Below the pieces are notes generated by a model. The model had not been told where the DNA came from and did no database searches. It saw only the letters and a program-made list of their open reading frames with translations. Shown in pieces: positions 36,249 to 48,080 of a DNA stretch of 64,000 nt (position 1 is the stretch's first letter; every line of letters starts with the position of its first letter). Made by a program: the position numbers and the translations under genes. Source of the stretch: Myxococcota bacterium (GTDB lineage Bacteria; Myxococcota_A; UBA796; UBA2385). The stretch covers positions 1-64,000 of the forward strand of contig JAKLKF010000010.1 in assembly GCA_023150805.1 (NCBI GenBank), read 5' to 3'.

Positions 36249-37451
36249 CTACAGGCGGGCCATGGCGGCCCAGAGGAGAGGTGCGGCGGCCCGGGCGGCG
36301 GCCCGGATCTCGTCGAGGTCAGCGTGCACCAGGTGACCGTCCTTCACCACGAGGCGGCCGTCGACCACCACGTGCAGCACGGCGCTGCCGCGGCGCACGA
36401 CCAGGTCCCCCGGCGCGCCGGGCGACCAGGGGGCGGGCGTGGCGAGGAAGGCGCCGGCCAGCAAGGCATGGCCGTGGGACAGGCGGCGGTCGGCCTCGTC
36501 GCGGGACAGGCCCAGCCGCACGGCGGCGTTGCGCTCGGCGATCATCTCGGCGGGCCAGCCGTCGGTGCCCAGGGCCACCCGGTCGCTGGCGCCCAGGTTG
36601 GCCGCGAAGCCGACGCCGTTGCCCTCGTTGCTGCGGGGGTTGTGCACCAGCCAGCAGCGGCGGGCCGAGGCGAGGGTGACCTGGGCGTGGGTGAGGTGGA
36701 CGCCATGGGCCAGGACGGAGCCCGGCGGCAGCGCGCCCAGGGCCAGCAGCCGCTCCAGCGGGCCGGCGTGGCGCCGATCCCGGGCGTCCGTCACGTCGTG
36801 GCCGTCCTCGGCCACGTGCACGTGCAGCGGGAGGCCCAGCGCGCCGCACAGGGCGGCCGCCGCCCGGATCGTCTCGTCGGACACGGTGAAGCCCGCGTGC
36901 AGGCCGACCAGGGCGCGCAGGCGAGGGGAGCGGTTCTGGACGGCGAAGCGCCGGCACTCGGCCAGGCCGGCCGCGGCCTCGTCGGGGCCGCCGTTGCGCT
37001 CGGTGGCGCCGTAGGTCAGCAGGCCACGCGCGCCCAGCTCCTCGAAGGCCGCTGCCAGCACGTCGAGCGAGCCCTCGATCATGGACGGTGACTCGTGGTG
37101 GTCCACCAGGCCGGTGGTGCCGGCCAGCAGGGCCTCGGCCAGGTACAGGCGCGCGGCCGCCCGCAGGCTGTCGGGGGTCAGCGCCCGGTCCATGCGCCAC
37201 CAGCGCCGCTCCAGGATCTCCAGGAAGCAGGTGGGCGCCGGGTCCAGCGCGGGCAGTCCCAGCGGCGCCAGGCCACTGTACAGGTGGGTGTGGGCGTTGA
37301 CCGCGCCCGCTTCGATCAGGTCGTCCGGGCAGGCCAGGACGGGCGCGCCGGGTGCAGGGTGGGCGCTGACCCGGCCCTGGTGGACGTGCACGGTCCGCCC
37401 CGCGCGATCGGGGCCCACCGAGATGCTGCCCGAGGGAGCCGGCGCCGACAT
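36249..37451 (-). CDS. ssnA: SsnA-type amidohydrolase
   Basis: A 400-residue metal-dependent hydrolase of the cytosine deaminase/SsnA type, encoded in the purine/selenium cluster in many bacteria. Metal ligands are visible: NAHTHLYSG on strand 1, LHVHVAED on strand 5, AHGVHL on strand 6 and the aspartate in GTDGWPAEM. Family runs such as NPRSNEGNGVGFA also match. Its ATG is one base after the stop of the XdhD-like gene, so coupled translation is likely. In current urate-degradation models SsnA is needed together with YgeW, YgeY and YgfK, probably for ring opening or deamination of a purine-derived intermediate. Cytosolic. Confidence 0.9.
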   Translation of the reverse strand: MSAPAPSGSISVGPDRAGRTVHVHQGRVSAHPAPGAPVLACPDDLIEAGAVNAHTHLYSGLAPLGLPALDPAPTCFLEILERRWWRMDRALTPDSLRAAARLYLAEALLAGTTGLVDHHESPSMIEGSLDVLAAAFEELGARGLLTYGATERNGGPDEAAAGLAECRRFAVQNRSPRLRALVGLHAGFTVSDETIRAAAALCGALGLPLHVHVAEDGHDVTDARDRRHAGPLERLLALGALPPGSVLAHGVHLTHAQVTLASARRCWLVHNPRSNEGNGVGFAANLGASDRVALGTDGWPAEMIAERNAAVRLGLSRDEADRRLSHGHALLAGAFLATPAPWSPGAPGDLVVRRGSAVLHVVVDGRLVVKDGHLVHADLDEIRAAARAAAPLLWAAMARL

Positions 37452-37452
37452 C

Positions 37453-40092
<2,640 letters not shown>

Positions 40093-40236
40093 CGGGCCTC
40101 CGGGGGGAACCGGGCCCTTATGGTGGGGAGGCCGGGCTGACGCGGGCTTCTGCGGCGAGGGGACGCAGGCGGGGAGGGAGGAGGGCGGCGTGGTTGTGGA
40201 GCCGGAGGTCCGTTAGCCCGTCGCGCTGGAGGCCCG

Positions 40237-40761
40237 ATGACGCATCGCCTGGCGCCCTGGGCGCTGCTGCTCTCCCTGCCCGGCTGCGGGGCGGAGGGCC
40301 AGGACACGGGGGCGGGCCCGACCGGCAGCTTCCCGGCCGACTCCTCCGCCGAGGGCATCGCGGCCTTCGTGCAGGGCGAGCTGTGGCGGCAGCCGCCCTG
40401 GATCGCCGAGTCCGGGGCCCCGCGGGAGGAGGAGTCGATCAACAGCCCCCACGACCGGGTCCAGGTCTTCCTGAACGACGTGATCCAGGCCTCAGCCGCC
40501 GAGGGCAGGGGCAACTTCGGCGGTGAGCCACACGCCACGGGTAGCATGTCGGTCAAGGTCATCGTCGACGAGGACGACGATAGCGCCCTGGGGCACGCGG
40601 TCATGCTCAAGCTCGACGGGGACTTCCAGGAGTGGGTCTACTGGTGCGAGGGCCCGTCCAGCCGCTGCGGCGCCGAGCGGGACGAGGAGCAGACCTGGGG
40701 CATCGGGACCGACACCACCTGCGGCATCTGCCACGGGGGCAACGTGTTCAACGCGCAGTAG
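40237..40761 (+). CDS. Lipoprotein with a C-terminal CxxCH heme-binding motif
   Basis: A 174-residue protein with a lipoprotein signal (WALLLSLPGC) and a good Shine-Dalgarno (GGAGG) before ATG 40237. The mature part has an acidic, mixed alpha/beta body (MSVKVIVDEDDDSALGHAVMLKL), and the last 20 residues include TTCGICHGGNVFNAQ, a canonical CxxCH c-type heme site. Two more cysteines are in WCEGPSSRCG. Having the heme motif almost at the C-terminus is uncommon, since the distal ligand must come from upstream residues. The gene is convergent with the TorD-like chaperone gene (14-bp overlap), so it may belong functionally to the neighbouring periplasmic molybdoenzyme as an electron carrier. I do not recognise the family. 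Confidence 0.68.
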   Translation: MTHRLAPWALLLSLPGCGAEGQDTGAGPTGSFPADSSAEGIAAFVQGELWRQPPWIAESGAPREEESINSPHDRVQVFLNDVIQASAAEGRGNFGGEPHATGSMSVKVIVDEDDDSALGHAVMLKLDGDFQEWVYWCEGPSSRCGAERDEEQTWGIGTDTTCGICHGGNVFNAQ

Positions 40762-41467
40762 GACCGCAGGCGCCCTGGCCCTCCATTCCGGGGATGGTCA
40801 CGCACCCGCCGCAGTTGGCGACCTCGTTGGCGTCGTCCTGCTCGAAGAAGTCCAGTGGCGCGGGGCGTACGCCTTCCCGTGCGCACTCTTCGGCCACCAG
40901 CGTGGCGCACCAGGCCAACAGGGGGCCATAGACGGGATGCGCGACGACGGTGGGCCGGGTGGCGAGAGCGCCGACGAAGGCGCCCAGGTGATCCTGGAGG
41001 AACTTGCGCCGGGCGTCGGCGACGATCTCGGTGCCCTCGGGGTCGTCGATCAGCAGCGCCTGCTTGTGCAACAGGAGCGCGTAGAACTCCAGCTCGATGG
41101 CCACGTGGTCGGGCAGCTCGGCCGCCTGGTCCTGGGCGAGCTGGAAGCCGAAGGCTTCATAGAAGCCGACGACGTCCGCCAGGTCTCGACCCTTGGCGAG
41201 CCCACGCATGCGACCGTACTCGGTCTCGTAGACCGCCACGCGCTCCCGGCCCTGGTCGAAGCAGGTTGTCCAGGCGCCCTGGACGCCGGTGATCCCCTCT
41301 GCAACCTGGTCGACGAGAGGGCCGAGCCCGGGGTGGCCGCCCAGTTCGGCCCGCAACGCGCCGAGGACATCCACCTGCTCGGGGCCGGGGTAGGACATCG
41401 CCACCGAGGCCAGCGTGAAGTCACGGGTGCGTGCGGCCAGTGTGGATGCCGCCGAAGCATCGGTCAT
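40748..41467 (-). CDS. TorD/DmsD/NarJ-type redox enzyme maturation chaperone
   Basis: A 239-residue all-helical protein of the TorD family that binds Tat-targeted molybdoenzyme alpha subunits and guides Moco insertion. Recognisable patterns are the helical YETEYGRMRGLAKGRDLADVVGFYEAFG, DHVAIELEFYALLLHKQALL (the family E-x-E-F-Y-x-x-L-L helix) and the late LDFFEQDDANE. The C-terminus carries an extra NCGGCVTIPGME with two cysteines. ATG 41467 overlaps the gamma-subunit stop (ATGA), placing it last in the alpha-beta-gamma-chaperone operon, the order used by several type II DMSO-reductase-family enzymes. Cytosolic. Confidence 0.85.
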   Translation of the reverse strand: MTDASAASTLAARTRDFTLASVAMSYPGPEQVDVLGALRAELGGHPGLGPLVDQVAEGITGVQGAWTTCFDQGRERVAVYETEYGRMRGLAKGRDLADVVGFYEAFGFQLAQDQAAELPDHVAIELEFYALLLHKQALLIDDPEGTEIVADARRKFLQDHLGAFVGALATRPTVVAHPVYGPLLAWCATLVAEECAREGVRPAPLDFFEQDDANEVANCGGCVTIPGMEGQGACGPTAR

Positions 41468-42372
41468 GGCGCCACCGTCAGCGGCAACCAGTTCATGTAC
41501 AGGCTCTTGCGAGAGCCGACCTCGGCCTGGCCTCCCTGCCAGACAGCGAAGGAGACGGCGCTCTTGCCACCAGCAGCCAGCGTTGAGCCCCCGTCGATGG
41601 TCATCGCCCGGGTCACGACCACCGACCAGGACCCGTCCTTCCACACGCCCCTGCCGTCGCTTCCGTGGCCCGCCTGTACCGCTGAGGTCGAGAAGCCCTC
41701 GGAGACGATCTCATCGACCGCGGTCTTGTGGAAGGACTGGGGGTTGCCGAGCGCGACGCCGGGGTTGAACATCTCTCGTTCGTCCCTGCTCCCCCCCGGT
41801 GCGTCGTGGAACTCCATCGCGTACATGTCGATGGAGGCGTTGGGGTAGAGGCTTGCCATGTCGGGCTTGCCGTGCTCGGCGTCGTGCTGGTACTGGGCGC
41901 GCCAGTGGAAGATGTGCACTGGATCGCCATCTCCGCCCATCATCACCGGTGGCAGCTTCTCGTTATTGAAGGGGAACTGCAACGCCACGGCGTCGGAGTA
42001 TTGCCCGAGGCCGCCGGCCTCACTCATTTCTGGATCAGCCCAGCTCAGGCGGAAGGCGACATGCTTGCCATCGTGAACTGCCTGGAGGATCAACTTCTCG
42101 GTGGTGACCAGCGCCGGGCGCGGCGCGATCATGGGCTGGGCGATGAGCGTGATCGCACCAGGAGCGGAGGATCGCCAGTAGGAGGCGTCGGGATCGGGCT
42201 TGGACAGGTCGGCATCCACCCGGGCGACGGTCAGCTCGCTGATCGGCTCCGCCGCGGGCAGTCCGGGCGCCGCGGCGGTGGGCGCGGTGCCCTTGTCGCC
42301 GCAGCCCGGAGTGGAGAGCAGGGAAACCAGCGCAGCCCCGCCGAGCAGGCGGTAGATGTGGGGGCTCTTCAT
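41464..42372 (-). CDS. Heme-b gamma subunit (ethylbenzene dehydrogenase family) lipoprotein
   Basis: A 302-residue periplasmic subunit. The N-terminus has a lipoprotein signal ending in LSTPGC, so it may be membrane-anchored, unlike the soluble EbdC/DdhC. The body matches the EB_dh heme-binding domain: VTTEKLILQAVHDGKHVAFRLSWADPE, YSDAVALQFPF and WSVVVTRAM. In EbdC heme b is held by a Met and a Lys; matching candidates here are Met144/Met145 (PPVMMGGDGDPVHIFHW) and Lys289 (GSRKSLYMNW). It would move electrons between the Fe-S chain of the beta subunit and a periplasmic cytochrome c or quinone. It overlaps the chaperone gene by ATGA and follows beta by 15 bases. Confidence 0.87.
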   Translation of the reverse strand: MKSPHIYRLLGGAALVSLLSTPGCGDKGTAPTAAAPGLPAAEPISELTVARVDADLSKPDPDASYWRSSAPGAITLIAQPMIAPRPALVTTEKLILQAVHDGKHVAFRLSWADPEMSEAGGLGQYSDAVALQFPFNNEKLPPVMMGGDGDPVHIFHWRAQYQHDAEHGKPDMASLYPNASIDMYAMEFHDAPGGSRDEREMFNPGVALGNPQSFHKTAVDEIVSEGFSTSAVQAGHGSDGRGVWKDGSWSVVVTRAMTIDGGSTLAAGGKSAVSFAVWQGGQAEVGSRKSLYMNWLPLTVAP

Positions 42373-42387
42373 GGGCAGGGCCTCCGT

Positions 42388-43524
42388 TCAGGGGGTGTTG
42401 TTGCGCACGACGCCCAGGTTGGCGTCGAATGCAGAGCGTTCGAAGATGGATTCGGTCACGGGGACGGAGACCAGCTCGGTTCCGTCCGCGTCGCTACCGG
42501 TTGCGATCCCCCGCTCGACCTTGAAGCGGTGAAGGATCCGGTCCGTGCTGCCGATCAGGCAGAGCAGGCCCGCGGCCACCGGATCCTGTGGCAGGGCGCG
42601 GTAGCGCTCGATGGCCTCGTGCACCCTGGGGCCGAACATCTGCTCGAGGTAGGCCGGATCAGCGTGGACCGGGGGGATGTAGTAGATGTTCGGTTCCAGG
42701 CCGAGCTGCGGGTAGTAGGGCAGCGCGATCTGCTTCTGGTGGACCAGGTAGTCGATCGGGTTGTCGGCCCGGGCCGACCAGGGGGGGTTGATGAAGCCCA
42801 TCACGCGGATCTTGCCGATGCAGTTGACCACGCACTGGGGCTGCACCCCCTGCTCGACCGCCGGATAGCAGCCGATGCACTTCTCGCTGGTGCGGGTCCA
42901 GGGGTTGTACATGGACTTCTTGTATGGACAGGCCCGGACACACTCGCCGTAGCCCTTGCAGCGGGTCTGGTCGATCAGGACGATTCCGTCCTCTTCCCGC
43001 TTGTAGATGGCCTTGCGCGGGCAGGCGGCCAGACAGGCGGGGTAGGTGCAGTGGGCGCACGTGCGCGGGAGGTAGAAGAACCACTTGTCATGTGGGAGCT
43101 GGGCCATGTGACCGCCGCCGTCGACGGTGCCACCGGCGCAGTCGTCCTCGCCGATGTTGGGGTACATCCAGTCCTGATCCTCGGGCGCCCAGTGCAGGAC
43201 GCGCTCGCTGGGGGGCGCGGCCTCGACCAGGGTCTTGCCCAGGTACTCGCCGTTGGCCGACCAGTCCTGCCGCCCGAGCTTTTCGAGCACCCGCAGGTCC
43301 CAGGCCAGGGGATAGCCGCCCCAGGGCTTGGTCTCCACGTTGTTCCAGAACATGTACTCCTGGCCCTTGCCGCTGGTCCAGGTGGTTTTGCAGGCCAGCG
43401 TACAGGTCTGGCACGCGATACACTTGTTCAGGTCGAAGACGATGGCCCACTGCTTCTTGGGCCGGTTCTCGTCGTAGGGGTAGGCGATGTCTCGCCCGAG
43501 CTGCCAGTTCTTCACGGTAGACAT
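42388..43524 (-). CDS. Iron-sulfur beta subunit, NxrB/NarH type
   Basis: A 378-residue four-cluster ferredoxin subunit. Cysteine groups in order are CIACQTCTLAC, CAHCTYPACLAACP, CKGYGECVRACP and CIGCYPA...QCVVNC, giving 15 ligands: three [4Fe-4S] plus one [3Fe-4S], as in NarH. The sequence is strikingly like NxrB of Nitrospira-type nitrite oxidoreductase (NWQLGRDIAYPYDE, KGQEYMFWNNVETKPWGGYP, FYLPRTCAHCTYPACLAACPRKAIYKREEDGIVLIDQ). No signal peptide, so it should be carried across the membrane by the Tat signal of alpha. It starts 13 bases after the alpha stop. NarH-like archaeal nitrate reductase and (per)chlorate/selenate reductase beta subunits are the alternatives. Confidence 0.92.
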   Translation of the reverse strand: MSTVKNWQLGRDIAYPYDENRPKKQWAIVFDLNKCIACQTCTLACKTTWTSGKGQEYMFWNNVETKPWGGYPLAWDLRVLEKLGRQDWSANGEYLGKTLVEAAPPSERVLHWAPEDQDWMYPNIGEDDCAGGTVDGGGHMAQLPHDKWFFYLPRTCAHCTYPACLAACPRKAIYKREEDGIVLIDQTRCKGYGECVRACPYKKSMYNPWTRTSEKCIGCYPAVEQGVQPQCVVNCIGKIRVMGFINPPWSARADNPIDYLVHQKQIALPYYPQLGLEPNIYYIPPVHADPAYLEQMFGPRVHEAIERYRALPQDPVAAGLLCLIGSTDRILHRFKVERGIATGSDADGTELVSVPVTESIFERSAFDANLGVVRNNTP

Positions 43525-43537
43525 GGGGGAGACTCCT

Positions 43538-46500
43538 TCAGACCTTGCCGATGAAGGCGCCGCTCAGGTAGGCGGTCATGGTTTCGTTTTCGTAGGTGGG
43601 TCGCAGGCCGAGCTCCGCCGGGCGCCACAGGCCGCTCCCGCCCATGCCGCCGTCCTCGGCCTTCTCGAACTTGACGAAGGCCTCGCGCGGGGCGCCGACG
43701 GGGCAGTGCACGTCGGGGAGGAAACCCTTCATCAGGGCTTGCCCGAACATGTCCTTGTGGACCAGGCTCTCGGTCATCTGGGTGGGCTTCAGCCAGGCGC
43801 GAGTGGCGCTCTGGTGCGAGCCATAGCGATACATCGCCTGGTAGTGGGTGTCGGGGTTCTTGGCCAGGCCGTCCGGCCGGGTCTCCTGTCCCCGGATGCT
43901 GCCGAAAGTGGCACCGTACATGTTGTGCCAGGTGCGGGTGATGCCGCGGGGCGTGCCCGGGTAGAAGCGGACACGGAGCATCAGGCGAGCGAGCTTGTAC
44001 TCCTCTGTGCCCGCCTTCCAGCCGCGGTAGGGGCGATCCTCCGGGTCGGCGTCCACGTAGACGTAGTCGCCTTCCTGCAGGCCGAGCTCCTTGGCGTCCT
44101 GCGGGTGCATGTCGACGTAGCCCTCGGTGACGGAAGGCATGCGCTTGTCGTGGCGGTACACGTCGCCGAAGGGGCCGAAGAGCACGCCGGTGAAGTCGGT
44201 GTCGACCGGGGTGGTGTGCGCGCCATGGCGGTACTTGGGGGTGTGGTAGACGAACTTGTGGCCCTTGGCGACCAGCGGGTGCTTCGTCTTGAGCAGGTCC
44301 TCCACCGAGTACTGGACATGCCGCCCCTGGCGGACCTCGGACCCGACGTCCTCCCTCCTCAGTCCATAGGTCTCGGGCGGTGTGGGTCGCAGGGCGGGGT
44401 GCGGCGCCGCTGCGATGGCGTTGGGCTCGTAGAAGGTCGAGTCCACCGGCTCGCGGTGTACGATCAAGTTCTCACCGTTATCGATGAACTCCTGCTCGAA
44501 GCGGTAGTACTCCAGCCGCCCGCTCTTGGTGTGCCAGGGCTGTTCGCCGCGGGCCTGTTCGAAGGAGGACATCCGCGGGTAGGTGCGCATGTTCACGAGT
44601 GCAGGGATGCCTTGCTTGGCCAGGGCGTGCAGCTCATTGATGTCATAGCCCGTCAGGGAGAAGGAACCGTCGATGATGCGCTGCAGGTACACCTCGACCT
44701 GCTCGTGGTCGACGAAGTGCCAGGCCTGGGCGAAGCGCGGGTCCGCCAGGCGGGAGCCGATCGCCTTGCTCACGCCAGCGATGATCTCGATGTCGGACTT
44801 GGTGTCAAAGACCCGTCGGATGGGCGACTTCGGGAAGATCTGGACGAAGGGGTTCGTGCAGCTCCCCGTCATGTCGATGTGGCGGAACTCGGCCCAGGAG
44901 TCACAGGCGAACACGATGTCGGCGTACTCGCAGGAGCCGGTCCACCACCAGTCAGAGTAGGCGATCATCTCGATGCGCGGCAGCGTGTTGTGCACCACGT
45001 CGAAGTGCCACTTCACGTTGCCGATGACCGAGTTGCTGTTGTTCAGCCACATCGCCTTGGTCGGCGCCGGCATGTGGCCCGCGCCCGTCAGCAGCGCGTG
45101 GCCCACGCGCAGGGGACGATCGCCGTTGTTGAAGTAGTGCAGCGACTCGTAGTGGCTGTACTTGTGGAGGCTCACCTTGCCCTTGGGGTCGAGCTGGAGG
45201 TGGTAGGGGTCCTCCGTCGTGTACAGCGGCATCCCGCCGAAGATGGCGGCGCGGTAGTTGCCGGCGTAACTCCCGACGTTCCCTCCGGGGAAACCCAGGT
45301 TTCGGGTCAGGCCGGCGACCAGCAGGATCGCCCTGTCCTTGAGGTCGGCGTTGAAGAACTGGTTGGGCCCCATTCCGGTGGCGAAGATCGTCTTCTCGGG
45401 GTTGGCGGCGATCTCGCGCGCGAGTGCGCGGATCGACTCCTCCGGTGCACCCGTGATGGCCGAGACCTGGGCGGCCGTCATGTTCTCGTCGAGGTACTGG
45501 GCGAGCAGCGAGAAGTGCGTGCGTGCCTCGACCTCGGTGCCGTCGGCGAGCTTGACCTTCACGGCTGCCTTGAGGTCCGGACGGACCCCGCGGGCGCGCG
45601 GGCCCACCTGGTCGCGGGTGATCCGGACCGGGCGCCCCGACCCGGCATCCCACACCACGTAGGCGCCCATGTCCGGGAGCAGGCTCTCGGGGATGAGCTG
45701 CTCCTTGTGGGTCTTTCCGGGGGCCGGCTTGGTTCCGGCGGGCACGATGCCGGCGCTGCCCAGCCCTTCACCCTTGCCGGGCTCCTCCAGGCCCTGGACC
45801 TCGCCAGGGCGCAGGGGCTGCAGAGTGTCCATCCGGATCAGGAAGGGCAGGTCGGTGTTGGTCTCCACCCAGGTCTTGTCGTACAGGCCTTCCGAAATGA
45901 TCGTCTGGGCGAAGCCGAGCGCCAGCGCGGGGTCCGTACCGGGGCGGATGACCAGGACCTCGTCGGACTTGCTGGCGGTGGCACTGTACTCGACGGTGAT
46001 CGCCACGACCTTGGTGCCCTTGAGGCGAGCCTCGGTCATCCAGTGGCTGTCGGGCATCTTGGTCGTGATCCAGTTCATGCCCCAGACGAAGCAGAGCTTG
46101 CTGTGCTCGACCGAGAACAGGTCGAAGTCGTTGGTCTGCGCGCCTGTCACCATCGGGTGTCCTGGGGGCAGGTCGGTGTGCCAGGAGTAGCTGTCCCAGC
46201 CCCTGGCGCCGTGCGCCTTCTCGGGGCCCACACCGCGGATCGCGTCGTCGGCCAGCGCCATCAGGTTGGCGAACCGGTACAGCCCGAAGATCCGCGTGGC
46301 GCCCAGGAAGGCCATGCCCCCCCGGACCTTGATGCTCTGCGTGCCCGCTCCCTCCATAGCCTCGATCATCGCTGGATCGTAGTCCTGCGCCTTCAGCCGG
46401 GCCGCGCCCTCATCGCCCGAGTACGCCTGCGCGATGTTGAGCATGGCGCGGGCGGAGTAGTCGTAGGCCTCGTCCCACTCCATGCGCAGCCAGGTGTCCT

Positions 46501-47014
46501 TGCCGCGTTGGAAGTACTTGGGGTCTGGCTTGCCCGTGGCGGAGTCGCGCGGGAAACCGGCGTCGATCCAGTCCTTCCAGCCCTTGCGGATCATCGGCGC
46601 CTTCACACGCCGGTCCCCGTAGATGCGGCGCACCAGGGCCAGGCCCTTCTGGCACAGGCGCGGATCCCACCGGTGCGACGCCGTGTTCCCGTACAGGTCC
46701 CTGGCCTTCCCGTAGCCAAAGGTCGGCCCGATCCGGGTGATGATGCCGTTCTTGACGTGCGCGTTGAGCAGGCAGTTGTGCGTGTCGTTGGGCGCGCACA
46801 GGAAGGTGAAGGAGTAGTCGTGGGCGAAGATGTTCCGATAGGCCCGCTCCCAGTTTCGGTCGGGGTAGGTCGCCAGCGGGTTGTCGACCCGCACGGGCGC
46901 CAGGTAGCGGATGGGGGCGGCGGTCGCGGCTCCGGCCACGGAGACGCCGAGCACCGTCTTGAGGAAGGCGCGACGGGTCGCTTGCGCGGTGTCGGAGGGG
47001 CGGGGATCGGACAT
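43538..47014 (-). CDS. Tat-exported type II DMSO-reductase-family catalytic subunit (NxrA/NarG-like)
   Basis: An 1158-residue Mo-bisPGD enzyme. ATG 47014 (GGAGG 5 bases upstream) gives a Tat signal with [12 protein letters not shown] (Arg14-Arg15) and a hydrophobic stretch, so it acts in the periplasm. The N-terminal cluster motif is CAPNDTHNC with Cys73, Asp77, Cys81 and Cys121, so one canonical cysteine is Asp. The likely Mo ligand is Asp296 in [10 protein letters not shown], the place of the conserved aspartate of type II enzymes. Length and beta partner fit periplasmic nitrite oxidoreductase or nitrate reductase better than ethylbenzene or dimethylsulfide dehydrogenase (about 950 residues). 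Chlorate, perchlorate or selenate reduction cannot be excluded. It lies 19 bases downstream of the Cys-rich accessory gene. Confidence 0.88.
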   Translation of the reverse strand: MSDPRPSDTAQATRRAFLKTVLGVSVAGAATAAPIRYLAPVRVDNPLATYPDRNWERAYRNIFAHDYSFTFLCAPNDTHNCLLNAHVKNGIITRIGPTFGYGKARDLYGNTASHRWDPRLCQKGLALVRRIYGDRRVKAPMIRKGWKDWIDAGFPRDSATGKPDPKYFQRGKDTWLRMEWDEAYDYSARAMLNIAQAYSGDEGAARLKAQDYDPAMIEAMEGAGTQSIKVRGGMAFLGATRIFGLYRFANLMALADDAIRGVGPEKAHGARGWDSYSWHTDLPPGHPMVTGAQTNDFDLFSVEHSKLCFVWGMNWITTKMPDSHWMTEARLKGTKVVAITVEYSATASKSDEVLVIRPGTDPALALGFAQTIISEGLYDKTWVETNTDLPFLIRMDTLQPLRPGEVQGLEEPGKGEGLGSAGIVPAGTKPAPGKTHKEQLIPESLLPDMGAYVVWDAGSGRPVRITRDQVGPRARGVRPDLKAAVKVKLADGTEVEARTHFSLLAQYLDENMTAAQVSAITGAPEESIRALAREIAANPEKTIFATGMGPNQFFNADLKDRAILLVAGLTRNLGFPGGNVGSYAGNYRAAIFGGMPLYTTEDPYHLQLDPKGKVSLHKYSHYESLHYFNNGDRPLRVGHALLTGAGHMPAPTKAMWLNNSNSVIGNVKWHFDVVHNTLPRIEMIAYSDWWWTGSCEYADIVFACDSWAEFRHIDMTGSCTNPFVQIFPKSPIRRVFDTKSDIEIIAGVSKAIGSRLADPRFAQAWHFVDHEQVEVYLQRIIDGSFSLTGYDINELHALAKQGIPALVNMRTYPRMSSFEQARGEQPWHTKSGRLEYYRFEQEFIDNGENLIVHREPVDSTFYEPNAIAAAPHPALRPTPPETYGLRREDVGSEVRQGRHVQYSVEDLLKTKHPLVAKGHKFVYHTPKYRHGAHTTPVDTDFTGVLFGPFGDVYRHDKRMPSVTEGYVDMHPQDAKELGLQEGDYVYVDADPEDRPYRGWKAGTEEYKLARLMLRVRFYPGTPRGITRTWHNMYGATFGSIRGQETRPDGLAKNPDTHYQAMYRYGSHQSATRAWLKPTQMTESLVHKDMFGQALMKGFLPDVHCPVGAPREAFVKFEKAEDGGMGGSGLWRPAELGLRPTYENETMTAYLSGAFIGKV

Positions 47015-47033
47015 CAGGGCCTCCAGCGGGAGT

Positions 47034-47891
47034 TCAGGTCGACTCGTCGAGGGCGGGTTCATTGAGAAGAGAGTCATCGAGGACGGAGTCCGTGAGGACA
47101 GAGCGAGGGGTGGCGTCGCGGATCGGCACGCCGGGGAGCGAGCGTTCCAGCGTGCGAAGGAGCATGCGGTCCATGTCCAGCCCGCAGCCGGCGCTGGTGC
47201 GGTGGAGCTGGACGTGCAGAGCGCCGTCGTTCATGCCGAGCACCTCCAGGCGGGTGCCGGGGGAGATGCGGGCGAGCTTCTGGGCGGCCTTGTCGAGTGC
47301 CGGCGCGAGCGAATCCGGGACGGGGGCAAGGCGGAAGGGGCTCCTGGCGTCGACGTGCAGCAGGTCGACGCAGCGCGCGGAAGAGGGGGGCGACTCGACG
47401 CGGCTCGCATAGACGCCCGTGGACAGGCCGCTGACCAGTCCGAGGAAGGCTTCGCGCCACCAGGTGCACAGGTCGGGCACCGCGACCTGGCCTCCACAGG
47501 GGGCCCGCTCGGTGCGGCTGGTGACCCGGCCTTCCACGCGGGTGAAGCCTGGGTACATGCAGGGGCTTCCCAGGGTCGGCAAGATGCTCTCGAGGTCCAC
47601 CAGGGTCAGATCGACTCGGTGGAACTGGCGGAAGGAGGAACCCAGGCCGTAGCTGTGGTCGAAGACCCGTCGCAGCAGGCCCTCGCGGTCCACGTTCCCA
47701 GCCGCCGCGACCAGCACACCTTCATCGTCGTCGATCCGTGCGGAGGGCAGGATGGTGCGCAGGGCAGAGCGCCGAGCCGCCTCCCACCGTCGAGCGAGGT
47801 CCGAAGTGGCAGAGCCCGGTTGCACAGCAGATCGATGCGCCGCCTGGACCGAGGAGGGTTCGGCGGTGGGGACAGCGGGAGGTGGGTGCAT
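47034..47891 (-). CDS. Cys-rich accessory protein of the molybdoenzyme operon
   Basis: A 285-residue cytosolic protein encoded first in the operon, 19 bases before the alpha subunit. The middle region carries well-spaced cysteines (LGSPCMYPGF, RAPCGGQV, PDLCTWWREAF, ARCVDLLHVD), and the last third (ARISPGTRLEVLG, ALHVQLHRTSAGCGLDMDRMLLRTLE) looks faintly like the NifU C-terminal scaffold fold, where a G-A-C-x-x-C motif is expected but only one Cys is present. It may help Fe-S or Mo cofactor loading, or act as a sensor; this is inferred from position and cysteines only. The Shine-Dalgarno at ATG 47891 is weak. I do not recognise the family. Confidence 0.55.
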   Translation of the reverse strand: MHPPPAVPTAEPSSVQAAHRSAVQPGSATSDLARRWEAARRSALRTILPSARIDDDEGVLVAAAGNVDREGLLRRVFDHSYGLGSSFRQFHRVDLTLVDLESILPTLGSPCMYPGFTRVEGRVTSRTERAPCGGQVAVPDLCTWWREAFLGLVSGLSTGVYASRVESPPSSARCVDLLHVDARSPFRLAPVPDSLAPALDKAAQKLARISPGTRLEVLGMNDGALHVQLHRTSAGCGLDMDRMLLRTLERSLPGVPIRDATPRSVLTDSVLDDSLLNEPALDEST

Positions 47892-47926
47892 GCGGGCCCG
47901 GGGCAGAGGAGTGCCCTTGGCGCTGA

Positions 47927-47943
47927 TTCAAGTTGCGTGCCAA
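47927..47943 (-). promoter_or_regulatory. Sigma-54-like promoter of the molybdoenzyme operon
   Basis: Read on the minus strand the element is TTGGCACGCAACTTGAA. It matches the sigma-54 consensus YTGGCACG-N4-TTGC at every position up to the final GC, which is GA here. The -24 GG and the -12 region have the exact spacing required. It ends 36 bases before the first start codon of the operon (47891), a plausible leader. This predicts activation by an enhancer-binding protein, which is not in the window. Confidence 0.55.
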
Positions 47944-47952
47944 ACCGGTTTG
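47941..47952. promoter_or_regulatory. Perfect 12-bp palindrome overlapping the -24 element
   Basis: CAAACCGGTTTG is a perfect palindrome and overlaps the upstream edge of the sigma-54-like element. It could be an operator for a dimeric repressor of the molybdoenzyme operon. The only support is its symmetry and position. Confidence 0.35.
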
Positions 47953-48080
47953 TCGGAGGTGAAGATCCAGTAAAGCAGCAGGATGGCTGTCTCCATCCGC
48001 ACAGCGATGCGGGCGGATCATCGTTGGAGTGGGCGAAACAGCACAGTGTGTGTGGTGGAAATCGCCCTAGCGGCGCCCGC

